From JABDIP01 sp965227455 (GTDB taxonomy: Bacteria; Pseudomonadota; Alphaproteobacteria; DSM-16000; Inquilinaceae), in NCBI GenBank assembly GCA_965227455.1, contig OZ245752.1, positions 1,674,001-1,738,000 on the forward strand: 64,000 nt of DNA, written 5' to 3'. Made by a program: the position numbers and the translations under genes. Shown here piece after piece: positions 26,557-37,557 of this stretch (its first letter is position 1; every line of letters begins with the position of its first letter). The notes below the pieces were generated by a model that saw nothing but the letters and a program-made list of their open reading frames with translations, was not told the DNA's origin and searched no databases.

Positions 26557-27896
26557 CGGCTCGCCTCCCTGATGGCCCAACACTCCATCTCGACCTTGGA
26601 AAAATCGCCGGCCAGATGGATCGCCATGCCGCCGGATTTCGACAGGCCCTTCCAGTACTTGCTGGACCGGTCCAATTCGAAATAGGTCACGCCGGCGTGG
26701 TAGGGGATCTGCCGCGGCGCCACAGGCAGCGGCCGGATCGCGATGCCTGGCAGCGCCACGTTGACCAACTCGCGGATCTGCTCCACCGGACCGATCTTGA
26801 TGTGGTTCGGAAACTGCCGTCGCAATGTCTCGGTCTTCATGTCGGCCCGAACCGCCAGCACGAACTGCGCATTGGTCAGCAGGCTGCGGTCCTGGATCAC
26901 GCCGACCCGGATGCCGTATTTGCGCTCCTGCAGCGGGATCGGGATCGCCGTCTGCTCCAGAACCGCGCTCAACGATTGCCGCAGCGCCGCCATCACCGGA
27001 GCGAAGGTCGCCTGCAGATCATCATGCTGGTATTCCGGGAACGCCCCAGGCCGCTTGTTGGCGGCGGTGAAGGTCGAAAGCTCGCCCGCCATCTGGACCG
27101 CGGTGGCGTAGAAGGTCTCCGGATGCAGGGTCTCCACGCCGCTGTAGTGGATCATCAGCGGCTCGTACCGGTTGACCAATTGCAGCATGAGGAAATCGGC
27201 GATCTCCGCAGCCCCGCGGGTGCCCGATTCCGAGACCCGGCCGGCCAGCGCCTCGCCGCGATGATGGAACAGGCCCTGGAGCTCGGAAATGAATCCGGCC
27301 AGCGCCGTCGATACGCGGCAATCCAGCGTGGGCGGGATGTACTTGTCGTCCAGCAGGACGTTCTTGTCGGTGCGGACCTCGACGATCCTCGCCACGCCCA
27401 GGCAGGTATAGCCGGCCAACTCGTCGGTCTGGAGCTGGTATCGCAGCCGCAACTTGCCGACCTGGAGCGGCGAGACCGTCTCCGAACCGGCATTGGTGTC
27501 GACCGCCTCGAACTCCGACGTCGCATAGCGCGCGACGGTCTCTTCCTGCTCGGCGGCGTCGACCTCGATGCCGCCGGGCTGGCGCACCGGGACCGTCAGA
27601 TAGACCAGGCAGTCGCGGGTGTTTTCCGGCAGGTCCAGCGGCGGCGGATGCGGCGCATCCTCCGGTACGCTGAACGGCGTCCCATCCGGCAGCACGCCGC
27701 GGCACGAGGCCACGGCGAACTTGCCGGTCGTCAGCAGTTCGGAATTGATCTGCAGGTCGGTCAGGCCCCAGCCATGCGGCCGCAGCCCTTCCGTGCGCCC
27801 CTGAACCAGTTTCTCGGTATAGCGGCCCTGCTGCTGAAAATGCAGGGTGCGGAGGAACATGCCCTCCGACCAGACGACCTTGTTATCCCAGGACAT
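26553..27896 (-). CDS. tssK: TssK T6SS baseplate protein
   Basis: This 447-residue protein begins with the TssK signature region (VVWSEGMFLRTLHFQQQGRYTEKL) and has the family's length. TssK trimers link the baseplate wedges to the TssJLM membrane complex. It is coupled to tssL by an ATGA overlap and lies 98 bp downstream of tssJ. It is cytoplasmic, with no membrane segment. Confidence 0.95.
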   Translation of the reverse strand: MSWDNKVVWSEGMFLRTLHFQQQGRYTEKLVQGRTEGLRPHGWGLTDLQINSELLTTGKFAVASCRGVLPDGTPFSVPEDAPHPPPLDLPENTRDCLVYLTVPVRQPGGIEVDAAEQEETVARYATSEFEAVDTNAGSETVSPLQVGKLRLRYQLQTDELAGYTCLGVARIVEVRTDKNVLLDDKYIPPTLDCRVSTALAGFISELQGLFHHRGEALAGRVSESGTRGAAEIADFLMLQLVNRYEPLMIHYSGVETLHPETFYATAVQMAGELSTFTAANKRPGAFPEYQHDDLQATFAPVMAALRQSLSAVLEQTAIPIPLQERKYGIRVGVIQDRSLLTNAQFVLAVRADMKTETLRRQFPNHIKIGPVEQIRELVNVALPGIAIRPLPVAPRQIPYHAGVTYFELDRSSKYWKGLSKSGGMAIHLAGDFSKVEMECWAIREASR

Positions 27897-27994
27897 ATAT
27901 TTTTTCCGGCAATTCGAAGCCGTTGCCCGCCCTGTGACAGGGTCGGCCGGGTTCGGCTCCTTGGGTGTATGGCGACATCATGGGCGGCGTCCGG

Positions 27995-28453
27995 CTACTG
28001 CAAGGTGACGGATTGCGCGCCGATATTGGCGGTGACCGCCGTGGTCTCGTTCGGCGGGATCGGCACAGTGGCGCGCCACTGCGCGGTGTCGATGGCGAAG
28101 AACGCCGCCGAGACGCCGAGGAAGCGGGCATCGGGGCTCAACTCGCTGACCACGACCTGGCTGCTGTCGGGCGTCAGGAAATACTCATCGCTGCCCAGCA
28201 GATCGTCGCCGAGCACGGCGCCCTCATCGGCGCGAAGCTGGAAGAAGTCCGCCTCTTCGAAGGCCGCGGGCGACTTCAGCTGATAGACGCGGACCACCAC
28301 CGGCCGCGCGCCGCCGGCGTCGGAATTCGCATTCGCCGCCGCGGCCATGGTCAGCTCGACCATCGTCGGGGGCGGCGGTCCGCCTCCGCAGGCCGCAAGG
28401 GCCAATGCCGCAACGCCGATCATGGCGCGCGCCGCGCTCTTCAAGATCCCCAT
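27995..28453 (-). CDS. tssJ: TssJ outer-membrane lipoprotein of the T6SS
   Basis: This 152-residue lipoprotein has a signal sequence ending in the lipobox LAAC (C22) followed by GGGPPPP, which fits outer-membrane sorting. The mature part is the beta-sandwich TssJ fold, with PVVVRVYQLKSPAAFEEADFFQL as the recognisable block. It binds the periplasmic domain of TssM. ATG 28453 is chosen over an upstream in-frame codon because it places the charged n-region directly before the hydrophobic core. Confidence 0.93.
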   Translation of the reverse strand: MGILKSAARAMIGVAALALAACGGGPPPPTMVELTMAAAANANSDAGGARPVVVRVYQLKSPAAFEEADFFQLRADEGAVLGDDLLGSDEYFLTPDSSQVVVSELSPDARFLGVSAAFFAIDTAQWRATVPIPPNETTAVTANIGAQSVTLQ

Positions 28454-28597
28454 ATCCGCATCCCTCGTCGGTCTTTTTCGTTGCACGCCGACGGCCCCGC
28501 CGTCGGATTTTCATGTCGGACGCGGTTGCCTCCCGTCGTCCCTTACATCTTAGTCAGGCGGCCGTGGATTGCATCTCCCCAGACCGCCTTCGACTCC

Positions 28598-30133
28598 CTA
28601 GAGTTTCTTCACCTGCCTCTCATAGGCGGTGGCGAATTCGCGGCCGAAAAGGCCCTGGAAATCGTCTTCCGCTTCACGGGCGATCTCCTTGTACAGATCC
28701 TCGTAGAGTTCCCAATATTTCGCCTTGCGGGCGGCCGGCAGAATACTGTCCAGAACCGACTGGGACTTCAGCCGCTTCTCCAGGGTCGCCGGGTCGAACC
28801 GGCGCAGCAGCGCCGACAGCGCCACCTGCATGCCGGCCATCACCGCCATCTGATGCGCCTTCAGATCGTCGAAGCCGCCGCGCACCGCCGCAACCGGCGG
28901 CAGGTAGGCGCCGCCGCTGCCGCTCTTCAGCAGCGAGGCCAGGGCCTCGTCGACCGAGGGCGAGAATTTCAGGGGGTTGTTCTCCTGCGGCCGGATCATC
29001 GTGCGTTCCAGGCGGAATTCGCTCTTGATCTCCGATCGCGCCGCCAGGGTCTCCTGCAGGCCCTTGACCATCTCGCGGAACGCCTCGCCGACCGTGCGCA
29101 TGGTCGCTTCCGGATCGGCGCCGGCGAGCGCGGCCGCGTCGAGACCGGCGCCGCTCAGGAATGCAGCCAGGGCGTCCGCCGTCGCCGCGGTGGAGACCGG
29201 TGCCGGCTGGGGCGCCGGAGCCGGAGCCGGGGCCGGAGCAGGTGCCGCAGCGGGCCTTGGCACCGCGGCTGGCCGAGCCGGCGCCTCTCGGCGCGCAGCC
29301 GCTTGGCGGCCGACCGGCGCCACCGTCTCCTGCGGCAGGTCGCCGCCGAGATCGGAATCCCAATCGTCGGGAATTGCGCCCGGTCCCAGGCTCTCGTCAT
29401 ATTTTGCGGCCGGCGGGGCGAAGAACTCCCCCTCCGAGGGCACATGATCGGGTTCGGGCTCTTCCTCGAACCCGGAGTCCGGCGAGTCGTCGCCCATGAT
29501 GTCGAAATCGTCCGGGATCAGGTCTGCGGACGTTGAGGCGCCGCCCCCGGACTGATCGAAGGGATCGAGGGACCCGGCATCGCGGTCCGGCGTGTCGAAG
29601 GCGTCCAGGGAGTCGGTCCCGCCGCCGGCCGGCCCGCCCAGATCGAATTCGGCGAAGGGATCGTCGTCGGGCGACTGGGCATGGCCGGGCAGATCGGCAT
29701 TGTCGGCGAACGGGTCGCCGGACCCGCCCAGGCCGCCGCCCCCGCCCGGCGCATCGAACCCGCCGCCGAGATCGCTGAAATCGTCGTCGATCGCGGCCGC
29801 ACCCCCGGCATCGGCGTCGATCTGCACCCGGACCAGATATTCGCCGAGGCCGATCTGGTCGCCGTCCCGCAGACCCATGGTATTGCCGCGGCCCAGCCGC
29901 TCGGGCGACAGGTTGAGGAAGACGCCGTTGGTGCTGGTGTCGGTGACGAGGAATTCGCCGCCATCGAACTCGATCGCACAATGGCTCTTCGACAGATGCC
30001 GATTGGGATCGTCCAGCACCCAATCATTCTCGGTACCACGTCCGAGGGTCAGCCCGCGGTCGTCGAAACTGCGGGAATCGATCGGCATGCCCTGCGGATC
30101 GTCGCTGCGCGTCAATGTCAAAGTCAGCTTCAT
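28598..30133 (-). CDS. tagH: TagH/Fha, T6SS FHA-domain scaffold protein
   Basis: This 511-residue protein has an N-terminal FHA domain (about 1-100, with LGRGTENDWVLDD, LSKSHC and STNGVFLN) that reads phosphothreonine. A long Asp/Gly-rich then Ala/Pro-rich low-complexity middle follows (100-330), then a conserved T6SS FHA C-terminal domain (about 345-511). In the threonine-phosphorylation pathway Fha docks on a phosphorylated partner and promotes assembly. It lies between the DUF6931-like gene and tssJ. Confidence 0.92.
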   Translation of the reverse strand: MKLTLTLTRSDDPQGMPIDSRSFDDRGLTLGRGTENDWVLDDPNRHLSKSHCAIEFDGGEFLVTDTSTNGVFLNLSPERLGRGNTMGLRDGDQIGLGEYLVRVQIDADAGGAAAIDDDFSDLGGGFDAPGGGGGLGGSGDPFADNADLPGHAQSPDDDPFAEFDLGGPAGGGTDSLDAFDTPDRDAGSLDPFDQSGGGASTSADLIPDDFDIMGDDSPDSGFEEEPEPDHVPSEGEFFAPPAAKYDESLGPGAIPDDWDSDLGGDLPQETVAPVGRQAAARREAPARPAAVPRPAAAPAPAPAPAPAPQPAPVSTAATADALAAFLSGAGLDAAALAGADPEATMRTVGEAFREMVKGLQETLAARSEIKSEFRLERTMIRPQENNPLKFSPSVDEALASLLKSGSGGAYLPPVAAVRGGFDDLKAHQMAVMAGMQVALSALLRRFDPATLEKRLKSQSVLDSILPAARKAKYWELYEDLYKEIAREAEDDFQGLFGREFATAYERQVKKL

Positions 30134-30262
30134 CGCCGTCCCGTGCGCACCCCTCTAGGCACGCAACTCGTTACCCCAATTCCTTCGAGGCGCCATTGTG
30201 TCGCATTTTATCGAATTATGCGACTTCGGTGTAACCTTCCTGTACACCAATCCGCCAAGCGA

Positions 30263-30847
30263 TCATGTAACGGCCTCACCGCCTCGCCCGTTACCGCCCT
30301 GGGCCACATCGAGCCCCTTGTCGAGGAACGCGCGAAACCGGTCCGGAGCCATGACCGGGTCGCCGCCATAGGCCGCAAGCAGGCCGACCGCGGCGACCGC
30401 CGTGCCGGTCAATTCGTCGCTCGGCGCGACCGGGGGCAGGTCCGGCGGCGCCAGGCTGTCGCCGCTCCAGAAGGCCGCCGCGGCGGCCCAGCTGGCCGGG
30501 CTGTCGAACCCCGCCTCCTCTGCCGCGGTCATGGCCGAGCGGCGGTTCTCGTCGGTCGGCTTTCGCACCCAGCTCTCGGCCAGCGACACCAGCGTCGCGG
30601 CCTCCTCGTCGCTCTCCTCTATCGTGTCTCGCGCGCATTGGCAGGCCCACCACACGGCCTCGCGCTTGGGCAGCGCATGGGCCAGGAAGCGATTGGCCTC
30701 CAGCAGCCTGTCTTCCTCCACCAGCTTGTCGAGGAAGGCCTTCGGTGACATGCCCTCCGACAGCAGCGGCAGGACCTCCGCCGCCTGTTCGTACTTGCCG
30801 CAGACCTCAGCGGCCGTCTTTGCCTGGATCTTCTTCAATTCGCTCAT
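30263..30847 (-). CDS. DUF6931-like T6SS-associated protein
   Basis: This 194-residue, mostly helical soluble protein has a start (KTAAEVCGKYEQAAEVLPLLSEGM) that resembles, from memory, the DUF6931 family found near vgrG genes; I cannot check the match. A cluster of alanine- and tryptophan-rich helices (WWACQCARDT, SWAAAAAFWSGDSL) suggests a packing interface. It lies 60 bp after vgrG on the same strand. It could be an adaptor, chaperone or immunity-like protein for a VgrG-linked cargo. No known toxin motif is seen. Confidence 0.6.
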   Translation of the reverse strand: MSELKKIQAKTAAEVCGKYEQAAEVLPLLSEGMSPKAFLDKLVEEDRLLEANRFLAHALPKREAVWWACQCARDTIEESDEEAATLVSLAESWVRKPTDENRRSAMTAAEEAGFDSPASWAAAAAFWSGDSLAPPDLPPVAPSDELTGTAVAAVGLLAAYGGDPVMAPDRFRAFLDKGLDVAQGGNGRGGEAVT

Positions 30848-30907
30848 ACCGATGCCCACCGTTCTTCCATCCGGTATTCGAATACTCCCGCTGCCGCGCG
30901 CCGGCGA

Positions 30908-32917
30908 TCAGTTGATCATCGTTAGCCCGCCCTTCAGGGTCAGCATGGCGTCGCCCTTCACCGTGGTCATCAGACCCTTGGCGTTGAGCGTGGTGTCCGC
31001 CTTGATATCGATCATCGCCGACTTGATGGTGATCTTCGCCGGCTCGAGCTTGATGCTGCTGGAGCCGCATTTCAGCTCGATCGACTGCATCGCTTCCAGC
31101 TTGTCCTTGCCGAGGCTGACCTTGGTCGTGCGGTCGCCCTTCTTGACCGTCAAGATGTTGTCGTCGGTATCCACCGAGATCTCGCGCTTGCCTTTTTCGA
31201 CGGTCAGGGTCTCGTCGCCGGTCTTGATGGTCGTCGTGCGGTCCTTCCACACCTCCAGCGTCTGACTGCCGTCGGAGGCATCGCTGCACCCGATCTTGAC
31301 GTCCTGGTTGTTGAAGACCTCGATGGTCTGATCGCCGTCATCCTTCTTCTCGAACCCGACCTTATGGGTCTCGTTGTTCTCCACGACCGTGTTCATGTCC
31401 TTCTCGGCGTGGAGGTAGATCTCTTCCGAGCCCTTCTTGTCCTCGAAGCGAAGCTCGTTGAAGTTCGATGAGGCGCTGCCATCCTTCGAGCTGAGCGACT
31501 TGAACCCGGACTGGGTCTTGTTCGCCGGAAGCTCCCAGGGCGGCATGTTGTCGGCATTATAGACCGTGCCGGTGCAGATCGGCTTGTCGGGATCGCCCTC
31601 CAGGAAGTCGACGATGACCTCCATGCCGATCCTTGGGGTGAACACGGCCCCCCATTTGGCGCCGGCCATCAGTTGCGCCACGCGCAGCCAGCACGAGGAT
31701 TTCTCGTTGTTCTCGCCGATCCGGTCCCAGTGGAACTGGACCTTGATGCGCCCGTACTTGTCGCATTCGATCTCCTCGCCCGAGGGTCCGACCACGACGG
31801 CGGTCTGCGGGCCCCGGACGACCGGGCGCGGGGTGCGCCGCGGATGGCGATAGGTGACGCTGTCCGGGATGCAGGTGAAGCTGTTGGAATAGGAGGGCGG
31901 ACCGGCATCCGGGTAGATGCTGGTGTAATCGGCCGCCGCATGGCTGGTCGAGGTCAGCGTGTATTTCTGACCGACCTCCGCCGGGATGTCGTGCCGCGAG
32001 ATCTCGAACTTGCCGCCGGGCGAGAAGGTCCGGCAGGTGCCGTTGCCGCCGGCGACATCGTAGGCGGCCTCTTCCTCCTCCATGCGCAGCTTGGACAGGG
32101 CCTTGCCATCGCCCTTCTCCGTGTAGCGGCCGGGATAGTCGTAATACTCGTACTTCGACAGGTCCGGCGTCTTGAGAATGGTCTTCTCCGGCGTCTCCAG
32201 ATCGGTCTTCGGCTTCTCGAAATTGTAGTCCTGCTGGGTCCATTTGCCGGACAGGAACTCGTAGCGGTGCGAGAAGTCGGTGATCGCGCCGGACGGCACC
32301 TCGGTCTCGTGGCATTCGACCTTGGCTTCCGGCAGGTCGTAATAGGCCGACTTGCTGTCGGCGATGACCATGTTGTGCTTGCCGTCCTCATGGGTGAAGT
32401 AGAAGAACATGCCTTCTTCTTCCATCAGCCGGCAGATGAAATCGAGATCGGTCTCGCGATATTGGACGCGATAGACGTGCTTGGTGTAGCTGCCGGACAG
32501 CTTGAACTCGAAATCGCTCAGCCCGTATTCGCCGAAGACCTCCTCGATGATCTCCTTGACCGTCTTCTCCTGGAAGATCTTGCAATCCGAGGTGCGGCTG
32601 AGGAACCAGGTCCAGGGCACCACCTCGGCATGATAGGTGCGCATGCCGCGGGTCCGCTTCGGCCCGGCATGGAAGCTCTTCACCACGCCGTTGAAGATGC
32701 GCGGGTCGGCATCGGCGCGAAAGACGGTGAAGGTGACCTTCTTGCCCAGGATCTTGTCGGCGTCGAGCGCGTCGTCCGGCGACATCAATTCCAAGCGATA
32801 GCTGAACAGCTCCGAGAGTGCCTCCTCGCCGTCAAACGCGGTCAGGACCAGCTGGTCCGCTCCGAACGGCGAGTCGATGGTCAGCCAGCGATCCGACTGG
32901 TCGATCGTCGGTGCCAT
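30908..32917 (-). CDS. vgrG: VgrG spike protein (TssI)
   Basis: This 669-residue protein has a gp27-like N-terminal part (starting near LVLTAFDGEEALSELFSYRLEL), a gp5-like OB-fold (IKVQFHWDRIGENNEKSSCWLRVAQ) and the conserved TGTVYNADNMPPWELPANKTQ segment. A C-terminal beta-prism with regular short repeats follows and ends at TLKGGLTMIN. There is no C-terminal toxin extension. ATG 32917 is chosen to start just before the conserved N-terminus. It lies downstream of hcp, and the only gene after it is the DUF6931-like one. Confidence 0.95.
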   Translation of the reverse strand: MAPTIDQSDRWLTIDSPFGADQLVLTAFDGEEALSELFSYRLELMSPDDALDADKILGKKVTFTVFRADADPRIFNGVVKSFHAGPKRTRGMRTYHAEVVPWTWFLSRTSDCKIFQEKTVKEIIEEVFGEYGLSDFEFKLSGSYTKHVYRVQYRETDLDFICRLMEEEGMFFYFTHEDGKHNMVIADSKSAYYDLPEAKVECHETEVPSGAITDFSHRYEFLSGKWTQQDYNFEKPKTDLETPEKTILKTPDLSKYEYYDYPGRYTEKGDGKALSKLRMEEEEAAYDVAGGNGTCRTFSPGGKFEISRHDIPAEVGQKYTLTSTSHAAADYTSIYPDAGPPSYSNSFTCIPDSVTYRHPRRTPRPVVRGPQTAVVVGPSGEEIECDKYGRIKVQFHWDRIGENNEKSSCWLRVAQLMAGAKWGAVFTPRIGMEVIVDFLEGDPDKPICTGTVYNADNMPPWELPANKTQSGFKSLSSKDGSASSNFNELRFEDKKGSEEIYLHAEKDMNTVVENNETHKVGFEKKDDGDQTIEVFNNQDVKIGCSDASDGSQTLEVWKDRTTTIKTGDETLTVEKGKREISVDTDDNILTVKKGDRTTKVSLGKDKLEAMQSIELKCGSSSIKLEPAKITIKSAMIDIKADTTLNAKGLMTTVKGDAMLTLKGGLTMIN

Positions 32918-33090
32918 GGAATACCTCCTATCGTGCTGCCCGGCTCGCGGGCTTGATCTTGGGCGGTCACCGCCCGCCAACTTCGAACGTTAAGGTAAGA
33001 CTGCACCGGGCGGAACCGCGGTGCTGTGTTGCGCGTCACTTTCCTGGCCAGGGCTGCGAATTTCGCGTCCAATCGGCCGTTTGCGCCGCC

Positions 33091-33125
33091 AAAATAGAAA
33101 GGGCGGGGCCGCATTGGCCCCGCCC
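33091..33125 (-). terminator. intrinsic terminator after hcp copy 1
   Basis: GGGCGGGGCC (33101-33110) pairs perfectly with GGCCCCGCCC (33116-33125) around a 5-nt loop. On the minus strand the stem is followed by TTTCTATTTT. It lies 29 bp past the hcp stop and separates hcp from vgrG. Confidence 0.9.
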
Positions 33126-33153
33126 AGGAGATGACCGCAAGCGGTCTTTGGCC

Positions 33154-33630
33154 TTAGACGGCCTTGGTGGTGACCAGGTCGTAGCCCTTGGTGACCGGGC
33201 TGCCCGACTCGTTGTTCGACTCGAGCGGGATGTACTTCACCAGGACCTTGTTGAAGTTGAGCGTGACGCTCTCGGCCGGACGGTCGCCGCCGCTGGAGAC
33301 GCTGTAGCCGCTGACCAGCGTGTCGGACAGGGTGTACTCCACATAGGTCTTGCCCGGGCTGCCGGTGGAAACCAGGTGGATCTTCACTTCCTTGCCGGTC
33401 TGACCGGTGCACGATTCCTGGAACAGATACACCGAGGAGGTGTCCATCTGCTTGGTGATCGAGACCTCGGCGACGGACGGCTCGGAAGCCTCGCGGTTCA
33501 TCGTCGAACCCACCGCGGTGGAGATCGCGCGACCGACGCCCCAGTTCAGCGACTCCACGGAGATCCATTTCTTGTGGTCTTCGTGAGTGGCGTCGCCGTC
33601 GATGCCGTCATACTTCATGTAAATCGCCAT
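33154..33630 (-). CDS. hcp: Hcp tube protein, copy 1 (TssD)
   Basis: This 158-residue protein has the Hcp start MAIYMKYDGIDGDATHEDHK and end SPVTKGYDLVTTKAV. Hexamers stack into the inner tube of the T6SS and are ejected with VgrG. It is about 90% identical to copy 2 (15 differences in 158, almost all conservative). It has its own upstream palindrome (33699-33712) and its own terminator, so it is a separate transcription unit. Confidence 0.96.
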   Translation of the reverse strand: MAIYMKYDGIDGDATHEDHKKWISVESLNWGVGRAISTAVGSTMNREASEPSVAEVSITKQMDTSSVYLFQESCTGQTGKEVKIHLVSTGSPGKTYVEYTLSDTLVSGYSVSSGGDRPAESVTLNFNKVLVKYIPLESNNESGSPVTKGYDLVTTKAV

Positions 33631-33698
33631 AGTTCCTGTGTCCTCTTGCAATACCAAAGCCTGCATGCGGACAATGCCTCGATCGCCGGCCTCCCGCC

Positions 33699-33712
33699 GT
33701 GACGATGGTCAC
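33699..33712. promoter_or_regulatory. GTGAC-N4-GTCAC palindrome upstream of hcp copy 1
   Basis: GTGACGATGGTCAC is centred about 75 bp upstream of the hcp ATG. It fits the GTGA-N6-TCAC consensus of CRP/FNR-type regulators. The same motif sits at the same distance before hcp copy 2, and also occurs at 51213-51226 and 56031-56044. A 14-nt A/T palindrome, TTTTTTCGAAAAAA, lies at 33733-33746 just beyond it. Confidence 0.5.
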
Positions 33713-33803
33713 AACCAGCGGAAAAAACGGACTTTTTTCGAAAAAATCTGAAAGAGGCATCTCTCACCGCCCAAATCGCCGCGGCGCGCCGACGTCCGGA
33801 CAA

Positions 33804-33832
33804 GAAAAAAGGCGGGGCCCGATGGCCCCGCC
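33804..33832 (-). terminator. intrinsic terminator after hcp copy 2
   Basis: GGCGGGGCC (33811-33819) pairs perfectly with GGCCCCGCC (33824-33832) around CGAT. On the minus strand it is followed by TTTTTT. It lies 28 bp past the stop of hcp copy 2, and its stem is almost the same as the one after copy 1. Confidence 0.92.
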
Positions 33833-33860
33833 CGAAATTCGGTATCGCCCAGAACCGCCG

Positions 33861-34337
33861 TCAGACGGCCTTGGTCGAAACCAGATCGTAGCCCTTGGTA
33901 ACCGGGCTGCCCGACTCGTTGTTGGATTCGAGCGGGATGTACTTCATCAGCACCTTGTTGAAGTTCAGGCTGACGCTCTCAGCCGGCCGGTCGCCGCCGG
34001 TCGATACGCTGTATCCGCTTACCAGCGTGTCCGACAGTATGTATTCCAAATAGGTCTGCCCGGGACTACCGGTGGAAACCAGATGGACCTTCACTTCCTT
34101 GCCGGTCTGGCCGGTGCAGGCTTCCTGGAACAGGTACACCGAAGAGGTGTCCATCTGCTTGGTAACAGTGACCTCGGCGACGGACGGCTCGGAGGCCTCG
34201 CGGTTCATGGTCGACCCGACCGCCGTCGCGATCGCGCGGCCGACACCCCATTGCAGCGACTCAACGGTGATCCACTTCTTGTGGTCTTCGTGGGTCGCGT
34301 CACCATCGATACCGTCGTACTTCAAATAGATCGCCAT
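33861..34337 (-). CDS. hcp: Hcp tube protein, copy 2 (TssD)
   Basis: This is a 158-residue Hcp, the tandem paralogue of copy 1. Differences are scattered conservative changes (for example residue 5 Met to Leu, and the SLNW/SLQW change), with the core and both termini unchanged. It has a GGGAAG ribosome binding site, an upstream GTGAC-N4-GTCAC palindrome at 34406-34419 and its own terminator. It lies 216 bp downstream of tssH. Duplication appears to have included the promoter and terminator. Confidence 0.96.
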   Translation of the reverse strand: MAIYLKYDGIDGDATHEDHKKWITVESLQWGVGRAIATAVGSTMNREASEPSVAEVTVTKQMDTSSVYLFQEACTGQTGKEVKVHLVSTGSPGQTYLEYILSDTLVSGYSVSTGGDRPAESVSLNFNKVLMKYIPLESNNESGSPVTKGYDLVSTKAV

Positions 34338-34405
34338 CTTGCTTACTTCCCTTCGCGGATATGAAGCGTACGAGCCAAAGATGCACCGTCGCTTCGTGCT
34401 TTGCC

Positions 34406-34419
34406 GTGACGGCAGTCAC
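34406..34419. promoter_or_regulatory. GTGAC-N4-GTCAC palindrome upstream of hcp copy 2
   Basis: GTGACGGCAGTCAC is centred about 75 bp upstream of the ATG, the same spacing as before hcp copy 1. Only the four central bases differ. It is a candidate CRP/FNR-family operator. Confidence 0.5.
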
Positions 34420-34553
34420 ACCTGCCCCATCGGCCTATGGTTGGAAGGCATCAGCGCCCCGATCGTCACCGAGCCGGCCCGCCCGATGCCTTCTGGCGGA
34501 ACCCTATCACCAATTTTAGCAAAATTCGAACGGTTTCCGGTCCGATTCTCCTG

Positions 34554-37271
<2,718 letters not shown>

Positions 37272-37557
37272 GGGTAGCTAGCTCCTCCAGCTGTCAACGG
37301 ACGCAAGACCCGGAGATCCACCCGGTCTGCCCCCTTAGCCCGATACCGCCGCCAACTCTTCAAACGTCTAGGTCCTGGCGGACAAGTCTCGGAGTTTCTT
37401 AGTTTATTTCTTCCCCACAGCGTCCCGTGACGGGCCCAGACAACCCATGCCAAGGACGCGTTTCATTATTATCACAAATGCAAGACATTATGCACGCACC
37501 AACCGGGACGCGTGCTTTGCCCGGATCCCCAATTTGGACGCGGGGCGACCATGTGGA

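Noticed and set aside
37380..37557. GTGA-N6-TCAC site upstream of tssH
   Set aside because: Only the left half-site (GTGAC) occurs near 37427 and the right half is missing.
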